DNA of 64,000 nt, from NCBI GenBank assembly GCA_016699325.1, contig CP064971.1:1674001-1738000 (forward strand), given 5' to 3'. How positions within the stretch are numbered: position 1 is the first letter of the stretch; every line of letters starts with the position of its first letter. The position numbers were made by a program, and so were the translations under genes. The notes below the pieces were generated by a model, which worked only from the letters and a program-made list of their open reading frames with translations, was not told the DNA's origin and did no database searches. This document shows, one piece after another, positions 44,479 to 53,354 of this stretch. The DNA is from Methanolinea sp. Lineage in GTDB: Archaea > Halobacteriota > Methanomicrobia > Methanomicrobiales > Methanospirillaceae.

Positions 44479-46913
44479 TAGTCGACCGTCTTGTCATGAA
44501 GAATTTCAAGCGGTTCAGACACCAGGAGATCCGGTTCAGCGACGGGATTACCGGTATCCTCGGCAACAATGGCACCGGGAAGAGCAGCATCGTGGAAGCA
44601 ATATTCTTTGCCCTGTTCGGAGTGCAGGCGACCGGGCTATCATCTGAATTCATCGTGTCCTCGTTTGCCGGTCCCAGGGAGCGTTGTGAAGTACGCCTCG
44701 ACTTCAGGGTTGGCGGAGACGACTTCACGGTCCTCAGGACGTTCAGGCGGGCAAAGACCGTCCAGCACGAGGCCACTTTCTACCGCGGCCAGAAGCTCCG
44801 TGCGACCGGAGTGAGCCAGGTCGAGGCGGAAGTGAAAAGGACCCTCGGTATGGGTCCGGTCGACTTCAGGAACACGGTATATGCCGCCCAGAAAGATCTC
44901 CTCACACTGCTGGAACACACACCCGGCAAGAGGAAGGAGTGGTTCCTGCGGGCGCTGGGAATCGACTACCTGAAGAATGAGAGCGACCGGATGCTGAAAG
45001 AGCGGATCGATGCAAAGGAACGGGAGTGCCAGTTCGCGGAAGGAGAACTCATGGGACTCCTCGGGAGGTACGATCCGGAAGAACGGGGAGCCCTGGAGTC
45101 CACCCTGGCAGCGGGGAAGGGCACTCTCGAAGAACTGGCACGACAGGCCGAAGGTTATGCGGCGAGGAGGCAGCAGGTTGTGCAGGAGCTGCAGGAGTTC
45201 TCGAAGAAAAAAACAGAGGTTATGCGCCTTGTGGAGCAAAATACAGCCCTTTCCCGTGAAACAGAAGGGCTCGCGAATCAGAAGGCCCGGCTGCTGGCAC
45301 AGATCGCAACCCTTGCGAGCCAGGAGCAGGAATTCGGAAGGCTCGAGCAGGAAATGGCCGGGTACGATGCGAAGCGGCAGCAGCTTGCAGAACTGCAGCG
45401 GCTGAAATCGGAATTCGACCAGTTGACCGCTGCGCAGCGGTTCGCCGGGCAGGCCTGCGAGGCGCTGAAGGAGCGTATCGCCAGGGAACAGTCAAAGATG
45501 CAATCCCTTGACCGGGATGCGGTCCGGCTGGCATCCCTGCGGCGGGAAGTCAGGGATCTCCTGCGTATCGGGCCGGATATCCCCGATCTGGCACTTGAGC
45601 AGGCCGTTGCATCCAGGGAGGCTGACATCCTGCATGCGAGCGGCACGATATCAGCCAGGCTTGCCCAGCTCATCGATGAACGGAAGAAACTGGTGTCGGA
45701 TTGGACCACGATCGAGGCTGCCGGTGCGGATGGGATATGCCCGCTCTGCCGCCAGACACTTGGTTCCCACTATGGGCAGATCAGGGATGAATTCTCATCG
45801 CGGCTCGAATGGATCGAGCAGGAAGCTCTGCGGGTGTGCAGCGAGCAGGACCGGCTGGCGGCGGAGAAAGACCTGATAACCGGCCAGAAACCTGCCCTCC
45901 AGGAGATACGCGGCATCCTGGAGCGGTTGAAGACCCGCGATACCATCGATGCCGATTTCCGGGATCTCACCGCCCAGCTGCAGGTGAAAAATGCAGAACT
46001 AAAAACCCTTGAAACCCGGATACTTGGACTGGGTTTTGATGAAGCGATCTGTGCGAGGACCGAGAGAGAAGTCGCGCAACTGGAACGAACCCGGGCACGG
46101 TTCATCGAGCTCGGGAAGATAATCTCCCATGGTTCAGCGATAAAGGCCCAGCTTGCCGATCTCGATCGCAGCATGGTGCAGAAGAACGACGATCTCACGA
46201 AACTCAGATCCCTGATCGAGAAATCCGCTTTCGAGCCTGAAACCGGCACCCTGCTCGAGCAATCGCTTGCCAGGATCGATTCTGATCTCCGTGCTGTTGA
46301 AGCGGACCGGGCCAGGACAACCGAGCGCCTCCGGCATACAGAAGGGCTGATCGAGCGGTGCAGGAGAGACGAGGAAGCACTCGCCGGGCTGCAGCAGAAA
46401 ACAGCGGCACTCCATGACGAGATCGGCCTCCTGCGCCTGACCCGCTCCCTGATCGGGGAGTATGTCGTTTACCTGATGCAGGTCGTCCGTAGCAGGCTCG
46501 AAGGAGAGGTGAGCCACATACTCAACGAGATCACCGGTGGGCGCTACGACCAGGTGCTTCTCGATGAGGACTTCAACCTCCTTGTCCGTGACATCGACAA
46601 TGATTACCCTATCGAGCGGTTCAGCGGCGGGGAACAGGACGATATCGCCATTGCACTCCGGATTGCCCTCTCACGGTACCTTGCAGAGCTCCACCAGGTA
46701 CATGAAAGCACCCTCCTCATCTTCGATGAAATCTTCGGGAGCCAGGATGAAGAACGGAGAACAAACCTCCTTTCTGCCCTCAGGACGCAGGAATCCCGGT
46801 TTCCACAGATCATCCTCATCTCTCATATCCCGGATATCCAGGGAGAATTCACCACGACCCTCATGGTGGAGATGGGGACCGATCTCTCGAGCAGGGTCAG
46901 GGAGGTGACATGA
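44475..46913 (+). CDS. rad50: DNA double-strand break repair ATPase Rad50
   Basis: An 812-residue SMC-like ATPase. Walker A GNNGTGKSS is at residues 30-38 and the Q-loop near the YAAQKDLL stretch. Two long coiled coils flank the zinc hook, CPLC at residues 422-425, through which two molecules join. The ABC signature FSGGEQDD is near residue 716 and Walker B (LLIFDEIF) about 30 residues later. I use the GTG at 44475: the family begins there (IVDRLVMKNFKRF), a GGGAGG site lies 7 bases upstream, and it overlaps mre11 in GTGA. The 3' end overlaps nurA (ATGA). Confidence 0.95.
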   Translation: MIVDRLVMKNFKRFRHQEIRFSDGITGILGNNGTGKSSIVEAIFFALFGVQATGLSSEFIVSSFAGPRERCEVRLDFRVGGDDFTVLRTFRRAKTVQHEATFYRGQKLRATGVSQVEAEVKRTLGMGPVDFRNTVYAAQKDLLTLLEHTPGKRKEWFLRALGIDYLKNESDRMLKERIDAKERECQFAEGELMGLLGRYDPEERGALESTLAAGKGTLEELARQAEGYAARRQQVVQELQEFSKKKTEVMRLVEQNTALSRETEGLANQKARLLAQIATLASQEQEFGRLEQEMAGYDAKRQQLAELQRLKSEFDQLTAAQRFAGQACEALKERIAREQSKMQSLDRDAVRLASLRREVRDLLRIGPDIPDLALEQAVASREADILHASGTISARLAQLIDERKKLVSDWTTIEAAGADGICPLCRQTLGSHYGQIRDEFSSRLEWIEQEALRVCSEQDRLAAEKDLITGQKPALQEIRGILERLKTRDTIDADFRDLTAQLQVKNAELKTLETRILGLGFDEAICARTEREVAQLERTRARFIELGKIISHGSAIKAQLADLDRSMVQKNDDLTKLRSLIEKSAFEPETGTLLEQSLARIDSDLRAVEADRARTTERLRHTEGLIERCRRDEEALAGLQQKTAALHDEIGLLRLTRSLIGEYVVYLMQVVRSRLEGEVSHILNEITGGRYDQVLLDEDFNLLVRDIDNDYPIERFSGGEQDDIAIALRIALSRYLAELHQVHESTLLIFDEIFGSQDEERRTNLLSALRTQESRFPQIILISHIPDIQGEFTTTLMVEMGTDLSSRVREVT

Positions 46914-47938
46914 CGCGCCGCGATCCACGGTACGAGCGGTCCGCAGATTCCGCGGCAGACCGGATCCGTGCAGCCGTGCCCGGCAATCTCCCTGATAAAT
47001 TCCGGGCACATACGAACCTGTCTCCGGAAGATTTCCACCACTGCTCACCGGCCCCCTCCGGGGAGGTCTGTGCGGTTGACGGGAGCAATGCCATGCTCCT
47101 GGAGTCAGGGAGCATGGCAATTGCGTTGTTCCGTGCAGCCCAGAGCACCTTTAACGACCTGGAGCGGACGCGGAGATCGATCTCGCCGTTGCAGGTCGCG
47201 GTTATCGGTCCGGGAAAAGAGAACGAGGATTTCCCGGGGTTGTACGAGGAATGTTTCGGCCAGATCCCCGGAACCCCGCTGGGAAACGAAGACCGTTCAC
47301 GGGCAGCGGGGATCCTGCGGGACACCCTGGAATACTGGATTACCGGGCATATGGCAGCCGCGCTCGCTCCAGGAGCCCTGCTCCTGCGCGATGGGCCGCT
47401 CAGGGTCTCCCATGCCAGCCATGACCCGGTCCTCTCCTGGATCGAACAACAATGCCGGTCGCGGAAGATCAATCTTGCCGGGGTGAGTAAACGGACTTCA
47501 GCCACCTGGGGCGGAGGATACCCCCTCCTCCCCGCCGTCAGTGGGCTTGCAGGATCGTTCGGGATACGTCCCCCCTGGTGGATCTGTATCGACACGGCAA
47601 TCCTCGATCATGTCCCGTTTGCCCAGTGGCGTCACGGACAGACCTACGTCGCCTGCCTGCACAGCCGCGCGAAATCCCCCCTGAAGATCGAGCTGTCCCT
47701 GGATCTACCCCAGAACGCAGAGGACATCATGAACCGCCTCGCGGCATGTTCCGGGGACGGGAGGATTCCGGGGTATCCCTACCCCCTCTTTGATGCCCAT
47801 CGGACCGTGGTGATCAGCGAGGAGATCGTCGAGGATGCACGGTCGGACCTGGTGCACCGCATCGCCGCAACCGGTATCGGGCGGCAGACCTATGAGATAC
47901 TGTTTGGAGATTACCATGATGATTTTGCGCGATATTGA
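46910..47938 (+). CDS. nurA: 5'-3' nuclease NurA
   Basis: A 342-residue NurA-family nuclease that resects DNA ends together with the HerA translocase. The RNase H-like core has its first metal aspartate in CAVDGSNAML (near residue 55), a second acidic residue in ALLLRDGPLRVS (near residue 161) and a third in CIDTAILDHVPFAQ. Its C-terminal region lies inside the overlap with herA (23 bases), and it overlaps rad50 by 4 bases, so production of the four proteins is coupled. Confidence 0.9.
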   Translation: MTRRDPRYERSADSAADRIRAAVPGNLPDKFRAHTNLSPEDFHHCSPAPSGEVCAVDGSNAMLLESGSMAIALFRAAQSTFNDLERTRRSISPLQVAVIGPGKENEDFPGLYEECFGQIPGTPLGNEDRSRAAGILRDTLEYWITGHMAAALAPGALLLRDGPLRVSHASHDPVLSWIEQQCRSRKINLAGVSKRTSATWGGGYPLLPAVSGLAGSFGIRPPWWICIDTAILDHVPFAQWRHGQTYVACLHSRAKSPLKIELSLDLPQNAEDIMNRLAACSGDGRIPGYPYPLFDAHRTVVISEEIVEDARSDLVHRIAATGIGRQTYEILFGDYHDDFARY

Positions 47939-49538
47939 CCGGAACGACCCTTCAAAATACCGCCTGATCGGGCGATCGGTCCTTTCCTACCGCTTCATTG
48001 CACCGTACGACACGGCCCTCTATATCGGGGAGATCAAGAAGATCACGGATACCGGCAAGGACGTGACCTTCTTTGCAAAGATAACCGATCTCTCCCATGA
48101 CAGCAATTTCGCGGATACGCACTGGGATACCCGGGTATACGCAGAGGAGTTTTACGGGCTCGGGGAGGATGTGTTCCTCTCGGTTGACGCCATACCCCTT
48201 GGCTTCGTGGATAACGCAACCGGGAAATTCCACAGGCCGCGGACGATCCCCTCAAAATTCTCCTCCGTGGGAGAGCCCGATGCCGGCGACTTCCGGTTCC
48301 TGACCGAACAGATGGGGGAGATCGAAGTCGGCCTCATGCGGAGCGGCCAGGATGTTATCCGCGACGTTGCCGTCCGGATTCCTTCCCGGGTGCTGCCCCA
48401 GCACATGGGTGTCTTTGCAACGACCGGCATGGGTAAGAGCAATTTCATGAAGACCTTCTGCGCCTCATGCATGAGGGCCCGGAAGTTCGGGCTGCTGATC
48501 GTGGATCCGCACGGCGAATATGTCAGCGGGGGGAGGTCATCGATCGGCGAGCCGACAAAAGGGCTCGTCCATTACACGGCAGGAAAGGGTGGGCTTGCCA
48601 TCTTCACCATCCGTGCTGAGAGTGACCGGAAGAAGTACGCGATGAACCGGCTCTCGGTCGAGTTCGATGACTTCAGGATCAGCGACCTCTCCATCCTCTA
48701 CGATCTCTCGGCAGCCCAGCAGGAGATCGTGGAGGCTTTTTCCGGTGTGAAAGGGAGTTCAGCAATTGGATTTTTCAGGACCGTGGACCCCGAGATCTTT
48801 CCCATCAGGGATCCCGGAAGTGCGGGAATCGATGAAGAAAGCCTTGCCTGGAAGATCAGGAACTCCATGAGCGGCCCGGTCAGGGTGATCAAGAGCCATA
48901 TCGAGAATATCGTGAACGGCAACCGGGCCTTTTTCAGGGCACATGGTTCATCCATCCCCGAAATCATCACCAGCCTCCACGACAACCGCGTCGTCCTGAT
49001 CGATATCCCGGACATGAGTGAACGAAGCGAACTCTTCGTTCTCTCGATCATCACACGCACCATCATGGAACGGCACCGGTCCGAAGCACGGGGATTCGGG
49101 ATCGATGAACGGCAGGAATCCACCCATCAGGTGCTGATCACCATCGAAGAAGCCCAGCGGGTTCTTGCAAGCGGCGGGTCGGCCACGCAGGTATTCAGGG
49201 AATGTGCCATGGAGGGGAGAAAGTTCGGGGTCGGGCTCTGCGTGATAACCCAGCAGCCAAAGAATATCGACCCCAAGGTACTTGCCCAGATCAACACGTT
49301 CGTGGTCATGGGCCTGGGCGACCGGGGGGACCGCGATATCGTCATGGGAAGTGCAAAACAGGATCTCTCGAAGATGGAGATCGAGATCCAGACCCTTGAC
49401 CGGGGAGAGGCGATCATCAGCACCATCGGCATCCCTTTCCCCGTGAGTACCAGGATCCACAAGTTCGAGCACTACATCGATGTCCTGAACAGGGAGAGAG
49501 GCCCTTCCCTCTCCGATGACCTGGAGAAGGGATTTTGA
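47916..49538 (+). CDS. herA: HerA bipolar DNA helicase/translocase
   Basis: A 540-residue hexameric ATPase. Residues 1-140 are the HAS barrel that docks NurA. Walker A is TTGMGKSN near residue 170 (GVFATTGMGKSNFMKTF), and Walker B lies in LITIEEAQRVL near residue 405; the final part holds the arginine finger region and the brace. The ATG at 47916 with a TTGGAGA site just upstream is the family start (MMILRDIDRNDPSKYR); longer frames lie within nurA. Confidence 0.94.
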   Translation: MMILRDIDRNDPSKYRLIGRSVLSYRFIAPYDTALYIGEIKKITDTGKDVTFFAKITDLSHDSNFADTHWDTRVYAEEFYGLGEDVFLSVDAIPLGFVDNATGKFHRPRTIPSKFSSVGEPDAGDFRFLTEQMGEIEVGLMRSGQDVIRDVAVRIPSRVLPQHMGVFATTGMGKSNFMKTFCASCMRARKFGLLIVDPHGEYVSGGRSSIGEPTKGLVHYTAGKGGLAIFTIRAESDRKKYAMNRLSVEFDDFRISDLSILYDLSAAQQEIVEAFSGVKGSSAIGFFRTVDPEIFPIRDPGSAGIDEESLAWKIRNSMSGPVRVIKSHIENIVNGNRAFFRAHGSSIPEIITSLHDNRVVLIDIPDMSERSELFVLSIITRTIMERHRSEARGFGIDERQESTHQVLITIEEAQRVLASGGSATQVFRECAMEGRKFGVGLCVITQQPKNIDPKVLAQINTFVVMGLGDRGDRDIVMGSAKQDLSKMEIEIQTLDRGEAIISTIGIPFPVSTRIHKFEHYIDVLNRERGPSLSDDLEKGF

Positions 49539-49611
49539 CGGGGGTCTGCGGCCCCATCTCCCGGCAGGCGATCAGTTCTTGTATGGTGGCCCGTACACTT
49601 ATTATGGTGAT

Positions 49612-49797
49612 ATGGTGTCTAAACGGGCTGTAGACGCAGTTTTCGAGGGTTTATTCATTCTCACGGACCTGCGGGCCATGCTCCGCGAGACCGCTCCGCA
49701 CCACGCCCTCTCCGGGAACCAGCGCGAGCAGGTCCGGGTTCTTCTTGCCCGCCTGGAAGGCGATATCTCCGTAATCCGGGAGGATTTGGACCGATGA
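49612..49797 (+). CDS. 61-residue helical protein coupled to SepCysS
   Basis: A short, charged, probably all-helical protein: a first helix around VDAVFEGLFILTDLRAMLRE and a second around GNQREQVRVLLARLEGDISVIRED. It starts 74 bases after the herA stop and its own stop overlaps the SepCysS ATG (ATGA at 49794-49797). The translational coupling argues for a real gene and a partner role for SepCysS. In class I methanogens a separate protein, SepCysE, bridges SepRS and SepCysS; whether this peptide does the same is untested inference. A longer frame from 49516 is possible but overlaps herA. Confidence 0.65.
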   Translation: MVSKRAVDAVFEGLFILTDLRAMLRETAPHHALSGNQREQVRVLLARLEGDISVIREDLDR

Positions 49798-50975
49798 AGT
49801 GCAGCGGGGAATTCGACGTCCGCGATATCGACGAATGCTGCATCAACATCGATCCTATCCAGGCCGGTGGCCGCCTGACTGCCGATGCCATGAAGGCGGT
49901 CATCGCCTACGGTGACGGTTACTCGGTCTGCGACCAGTGCCGGAAACCATTCCGGCTCGATTACATCAAGAAGCCCCCCATCGACCGGTTCCACCGGGAC
50001 CTTGCAGCGTTCGTCAACATGGACGTCGCCCGCGTAGTGCCCGGCGCCCGGCGGGGGTTCCAGGCAGTGGCCGACACCTACATCAGGACTGGCGACCCGG
50101 TGCTGATAACCGCCCTCTCTCACTACACCGAGGTGCTCGCCATCGAAGGCAGGGGCGGGGTGATCCGCGAGATCCCTAAGAGCGAGGGAAACATCATCAC
50201 CGCAGACGCCGCTGCAGATACGATCGAGCAGGTCGCGAGGGAGTTCGGGCGGCCGCCGGTGCTCCTCTTTCTAGATCACTACGACTACCAGTACGGGAAC
50301 CGTCACCCGGTCGGGGAAATCGCAAAGATCGCCCGCCAGTATGACATCCCGGTGCTCTACAACGGTGCCTATACCGTGGGGATCATGCAGGTCGACGGGA
50401 AAGGGCTCGGGGTCGATTTCGTGGTCGGTTCAGGCCACAAGAGCATGGCGGCCCCGGCGCCGTCAGGGATGCTCGCGGCAACGTCCGAGCGGGCCAGCGA
50501 GGTTTTCCGGACCACCGGGATAAGGACCGATGTGACCGGACGGACCTTCGGGATCAAGGAAGTGGGGTTGATGGGGTGCACCCTGATGGGGGTGACCCTG
50601 ATGGGCATGCTGGCATCGTTTCCCCATGTCCGGGAACGGGTGAAGCGCTGGGACCAGGAACTTGCCAACGGAAACCTGGTGGTAGAAGCCCTGAGATCCA
50701 TTGAGGGAACGGTCATTAAGAGCGAGTACCCCCGGAAACACACGCTGACAAGGGTGGATACCATCAACTCATTTGACCGGGTGGCAAAGACCCACAAAAA
50801 GCGGGGGTACTTCTTCTCAAGCGCCCTGAAAGAACGGGGTGTCGCCGGGATCATCCCCGGGGCGACCAGGGTCTGGAAGTACAATACCTACGGCATGACC
50901 CGGACCCAGGCCGAGTACCTGGCAACGACGTTCCAGGAGATTGCCGAAGAAAACGATCTCCCGGTGAACCGCTAG
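49794..50975 (+). CDS. pscS: O-phosphoseryl-tRNA:Cys-tRNA synthase (SepCysS)
   Basis: A 393-residue PLP enzyme that turns phosphoseryl-tRNA-Cys into cysteinyl-tRNA-Cys, the indirect route to cysteine in methanogens. The PLP lysine is Lys216 in GSGHKSMAA. Cys46 and Cys49 (CDQC) near the N-terminus and Cys262 (MGCTLMG) match the essential cysteines known from the methanococcal enzyme. The PLP pocket has VPGARRGFQAV near residue 75 and FLDHYDYQYGNRH near 160. It is the last gene of the long forward run; its stop overlaps the convergent amidotransferase-like gene by 4 bases. Confidence 0.94.
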   Translation: MKCSGEFDVRDIDECCINIDPIQAGGRLTADAMKAVIAYGDGYSVCDQCRKPFRLDYIKKPPIDRFHRDLAAFVNMDVARVVPGARRGFQAVADTYIRTGDPVLITALSHYTEVLAIEGRGGVIREIPKSEGNIITADAAADTIEQVAREFGRPPVLLFLDHYDYQYGNRHPVGEIAKIARQYDIPVLYNGAYTVGIMQVDGKGLGVDFVVGSGHKSMAAPAPSGMLAATSERASEVFRTTGIRTDVTGRTFGIKEVGLMGCTLMGVTLMGMLASFPHVRERVKRWDQELANGNLVVEALRSIEGTVIKSEYPRKHTLTRVDTINSFDRVAKTHKKRGYFFSSALKERGVAGIIPGATRVWKYNTYGMTRTQAEYLATTFQEIAEENDLPVNR

Positions 50976-51541
50976 CGGGACGGCCGGCAGAACTCACTGA
51001 GGAACCGGGTGACCACCCATCCGTTCCTGACTTCAGGATGGAACAGGACGCCGTAGAGCGGCTGGCCGGGATCGCGGAACATCTGGATGCAGCGGTCCGA
51101 TTCGGCCAGGGTCGTGTACCCGGGCGGCAGGGTGCAGGCATGGTCATGGAGTTCATATGCCTCGAATACCCGGATTTCATGAACCACCGGGTCGGATGCC
51201 GTCACCCGGACCTCGGTCATGCCGATACCTTGGCAGGAGATTACCGTCCCCCCGGCAAGGAGGGCAAGTATCTCCATCCCGGCAGAGATGCCGAGTACCG
51301 GGAGACCGCTCCCGGCAACCCAGGAGAACAATGCCAGATCGTCCAGGTACCCTTTGTCCATGACCGGCGTCCCGCAGAGGATGACCCCATCGCAATCGCG
51401 GGCTGAAGATTCCGGAGATCGGGTATAGTGCACGACGCGGTACCGCGCCCCCGCCGATTCGACGATCCGTCCAACCGGGAGTACAAACTCCTCACGCGCA
51501 AGTGAGCCCTCACGATAGCAGAGGTCGACGAGCAGTATCAT
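50972..51541 (-). CDS. GuaA-like class I amidotransferase lacking the catalytic cysteine
   Basis: A 189-residue class I glutamine amidotransferase fold, close in layout to the archaeal GMP synthase glutaminase subunit. The nucleophile elbow reads LGISAGMEILALLAGG: the catalytic Cys is replaced by Ser86 (codon complement of 51284-51286), while the His-Glu pair stays in LFHPEVRNG. GIGMTEV and a YELHDH segment also match. Without the cysteine, normal glutamine hydrolysis is unlikely. It overlaps the Dph6-like gene in ATGA, so the two are made together. It could be an inactive sensor or scaffold, or use another nucleophile. Confidence 0.85.
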   Translation of the reverse strand: MILLVDLCYREGSLAREEFVLPVGRIVESAGARYRVVHYTRSPESSARDCDGVILCGTPVMDKGYLDDLALFSWVAGSGLPVLGISAGMEILALLAGGTVISCQGIGMTEVRVTASDPVVHEIRVFEAYELHDHACTLPPGYTTLAESDRCIQMFRDPGQPLYGVLFHPEVRNGWVVTRFLSEFCRPSR

Positions 51542-52218
51542 TTCTCCACCAGCCGTGCCGCGGTAACCCGAAAGAGGCCCCGGAAGTTCTGGTAGGTTTC
51601 CTCCGCGGCCACCACCTCGATCCGTTTCCTGAAGAACGGTGCATCCGCAACGAAGGTTTCATACTCGCCTCCTTCGCCGGTCAGCGTGATGCGGTAATCC
51701 CGTGCATACTCCTTCAGATCGGCCAGCGCACGGGCATCGATCCGTCGCCCGAGCCATGCGGCATCGAAGGGAGCGGAGTAGACGCCGGATACCAGGACTT
51801 CGTATCCCTTGCTGATCAGGGCCTGCATATAGTCTTCCTGGGAGGTGTGCCAGAGCGGGTTGAAACACCACAGCGACCGGTCACGGCAGAGGCGCTGGAT
51901 CCGGCTTGCCTGGTACACGGAGAGGATGGCCCCGGTCACCACCCCCTCGATCCTGTGGCATTCAACAGCACGATCAAGCGCTCTCCCCAGATCAGCAATC
52001 TCTTCCTCTTTTTTTCCGGCACTCCCTGTTTCCACCAGCGGGATGCCCGCGGCTTCAGCCTGGAGGCGGACCAGCCAGACATTGGGGGTGTGGAAGAGGT
52101 AGCTCTCCTCGTTTTCTGAATGGACGGTGATCAGGCAGGCAACCTCTTCCTGTTCTCTCGCCATCCCGCAGGAATAGATGGAATCCTTTCCTCCCGAGCA
52201 GAGCACCCCAAGTCTCAT
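51538..52218 (-). CDS. dph6: Dph6-like ATP pyrophosphatase (diphthine--ammonia ligase family)
   Basis: A 226-residue ATP-PPase that opens with the PP-loop CSGGKDSIYS (residues 7-16). It shows the ENEESYLFHTPN segment, then GVVTGAILSVYQASRIQRLCRD and FNPLWHTSQEDYMQALI, which are hallmarks of the diphthamide synthetase family (DUF71). The C-terminal GEGGEYETFVADAPFF motif is also typical. In archaea and eukaryotes this enzyme forms the final amide of diphthamide on elongation factor 2 from ATP and ammonia. Its stop overlaps the Cys-less amidotransferase gene, which may be its partner. Confidence 0.92.
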   Translation of the reverse strand: MRLGVLCSGGKDSIYSCGMAREQEEVACLITVHSENEESYLFHTPNVWLVRLQAEAAGIPLVETGSAGKKEEEIADLGRALDRAVECHRIEGVVTGAILSVYQASRIQRLCRDRSLWCFNPLWHTSQEDYMQALISKGYEVLVSGVYSAPFDAAWLGRRIDARALADLKEYARDYRITLTGEGGEYETFVADAPFFRKRIEVVAAEETYQNFRGLFRVTAARLVEK

Positions 52219-52317
52219 GGGAGAGGGTTTGTGCTTCCGGAGGCTTGAAACTGTCCGCCTGGCCGGAAGGTTTTATGAGCGCTGCTAACCCGTATTCCTC
52301 TTGGAGGTTATTTTCCT

Positions 52318-52782
52318 ATGAAGAAGATGGAGCTCACTTCACCGGCTTTCCCAACCGGAGCCCGAATCCCCCCGGAGTTTACCTGCACGGGGAAGAACGA
52401 TTCGCCCCCCCTCTCGTGGGAGCCGGCACCGGAAGGCACCGCGAGCCTGGTGCTGCTGTGCGAAGATCCCGATAGCCCGACCGGGCTGTTCATCCACTGG
52501 ATCCTGTACAACATACCGGCCGGAACGACCGCTCTTCCCCGGGCTGTTGCCCGTTCCCCGGTATTTCCCGATGGGAGTACCCATGGCCTGAACGATTTCG
52601 GCCGGATGGAGTACGGTGGTCCCTGCCCGCCACCTGGAAAACCCCATCGCTACTACTTCCGTTTGTATGCCCTCGATACCCTTCTCCATCTCAGGGCACC
52701 GGTCACCCGCAAGATCATAGTATCGACCATGGAAGGGCACGTGATCGGACAGGGAGAACTGATGGGGACGTTTTCCAGATGA
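52318..52782 (+). CDS. PEBP family protein (YbhB/YbcL, Raf kinase inhibitor-like)
   Basis: A 154-residue phosphatidylethanolamine-binding-protein fold: SPAFPTGARIPPEFTCTGKND (residues about 8-28), the PDSPTGLFIHWILYNIPA block with the binding-site Asp and His, and GGPCPPPGKPHRYYFRLYALD. Role in prokaryotes is unclear. A GGAGG site lies about 11 bases before the ATG. Its stop overlaps the msrA start (ATGA). Confidence 0.92.
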   Translation: MKKMELTSPAFPTGARIPPEFTCTGKNDSPPLSWEPAPEGTASLVLLCEDPDSPTGLFIHWILYNIPAGTTALPRAVARSPVFPDGSTHGLNDFGRMEYGGPCPPPGKPHRYYFRLYALDTLLHLRAPVTRKIIVSTMEGHVIGQGELMGTFSR

Positions 52783-53324
52783 TTGCCCGGGCACAGGTTC
52801 CCCGTTCCTCCGTCCTCATGGGAGCGAGCCGGAGTGCATCCGGGGGGACCGGTACTGCCACGTTTGCAGCAGGATGCTTCTGGGGCGTTGAGGCATCTTA
52901 TCGCAGGGTGAAAGGTGTCCTCTCCACCCGGGTCGGATATACCGGGGGAGTGACCGATCATCCAACCTACCAGGAGGTCTGCACGGGCAGGACCGGGCAT
53001 GCAGAAGCGGTGGAGATCATCTATGACCCTGCAGTGGTCACCTACCAGGAGCTCCTGGATATCTTCTGGTCGATCCATGACCCTACCCAGCTCAACCGCC
53101 AGGGCCCGGATATCGGGACAAACTACCGGTCAGCGATCTTCACCCATTCCGGAGAACAGCAACGGCTGGCAGAAGAGTCAAAAGAACAGCTCCAGGCATC
53201 CGGCCGGTTCGGTTCGAGGCCCATCGTGACCGAGATCGTTCCCGCAGGGACGTTCTGGCCGGCAGAAGAGTATCACCAGCAGTACTTCGAAAAACAGGGA
53301 AGGTCCGGTTCCCGGTTCTGGTGA
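52779..53324 (+). CDS. msrA: Peptide methionine sulfoxide reductase MsrA
   Basis: Reduces the S-form of methionine sulfoxide. The 181-residue protein has the active-site AAGCFWGVEA with Cys33, the RVGYTGG segment, TGHAEAVEIIYDP, FWSIHDPTQLNRQGPDIGTNYRSAIF and a C-terminal QQYFEKQ stretch. A later ATG at 52818 (MGASRS) would drop an unconserved 13-residue head. It is coupled to the PEBP gene. MsrA gives oxidative-damage repair; an MsrB partner is not in view. Confidence 0.95.
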   Translation: MIARAQVPRSSVLMGASRSASGGTGTATFAAGCFWGVEASYRRVKGVLSTRVGYTGGVTDHPTYQEVCTGRTGHAEAVEIIYDPAVVTYQELLDIFWSIHDPTQLNRQGPDIGTNYRSAIFTHSGEQQRLAEESKEQLQASGRFGSRPIVTEIVPAGTFWPAEEYHQQYFEKQGRSGSRFW

Positions 53325-53354
53325 TCTCCCGGGTGCGGTGGGGGCCGGACCAGC

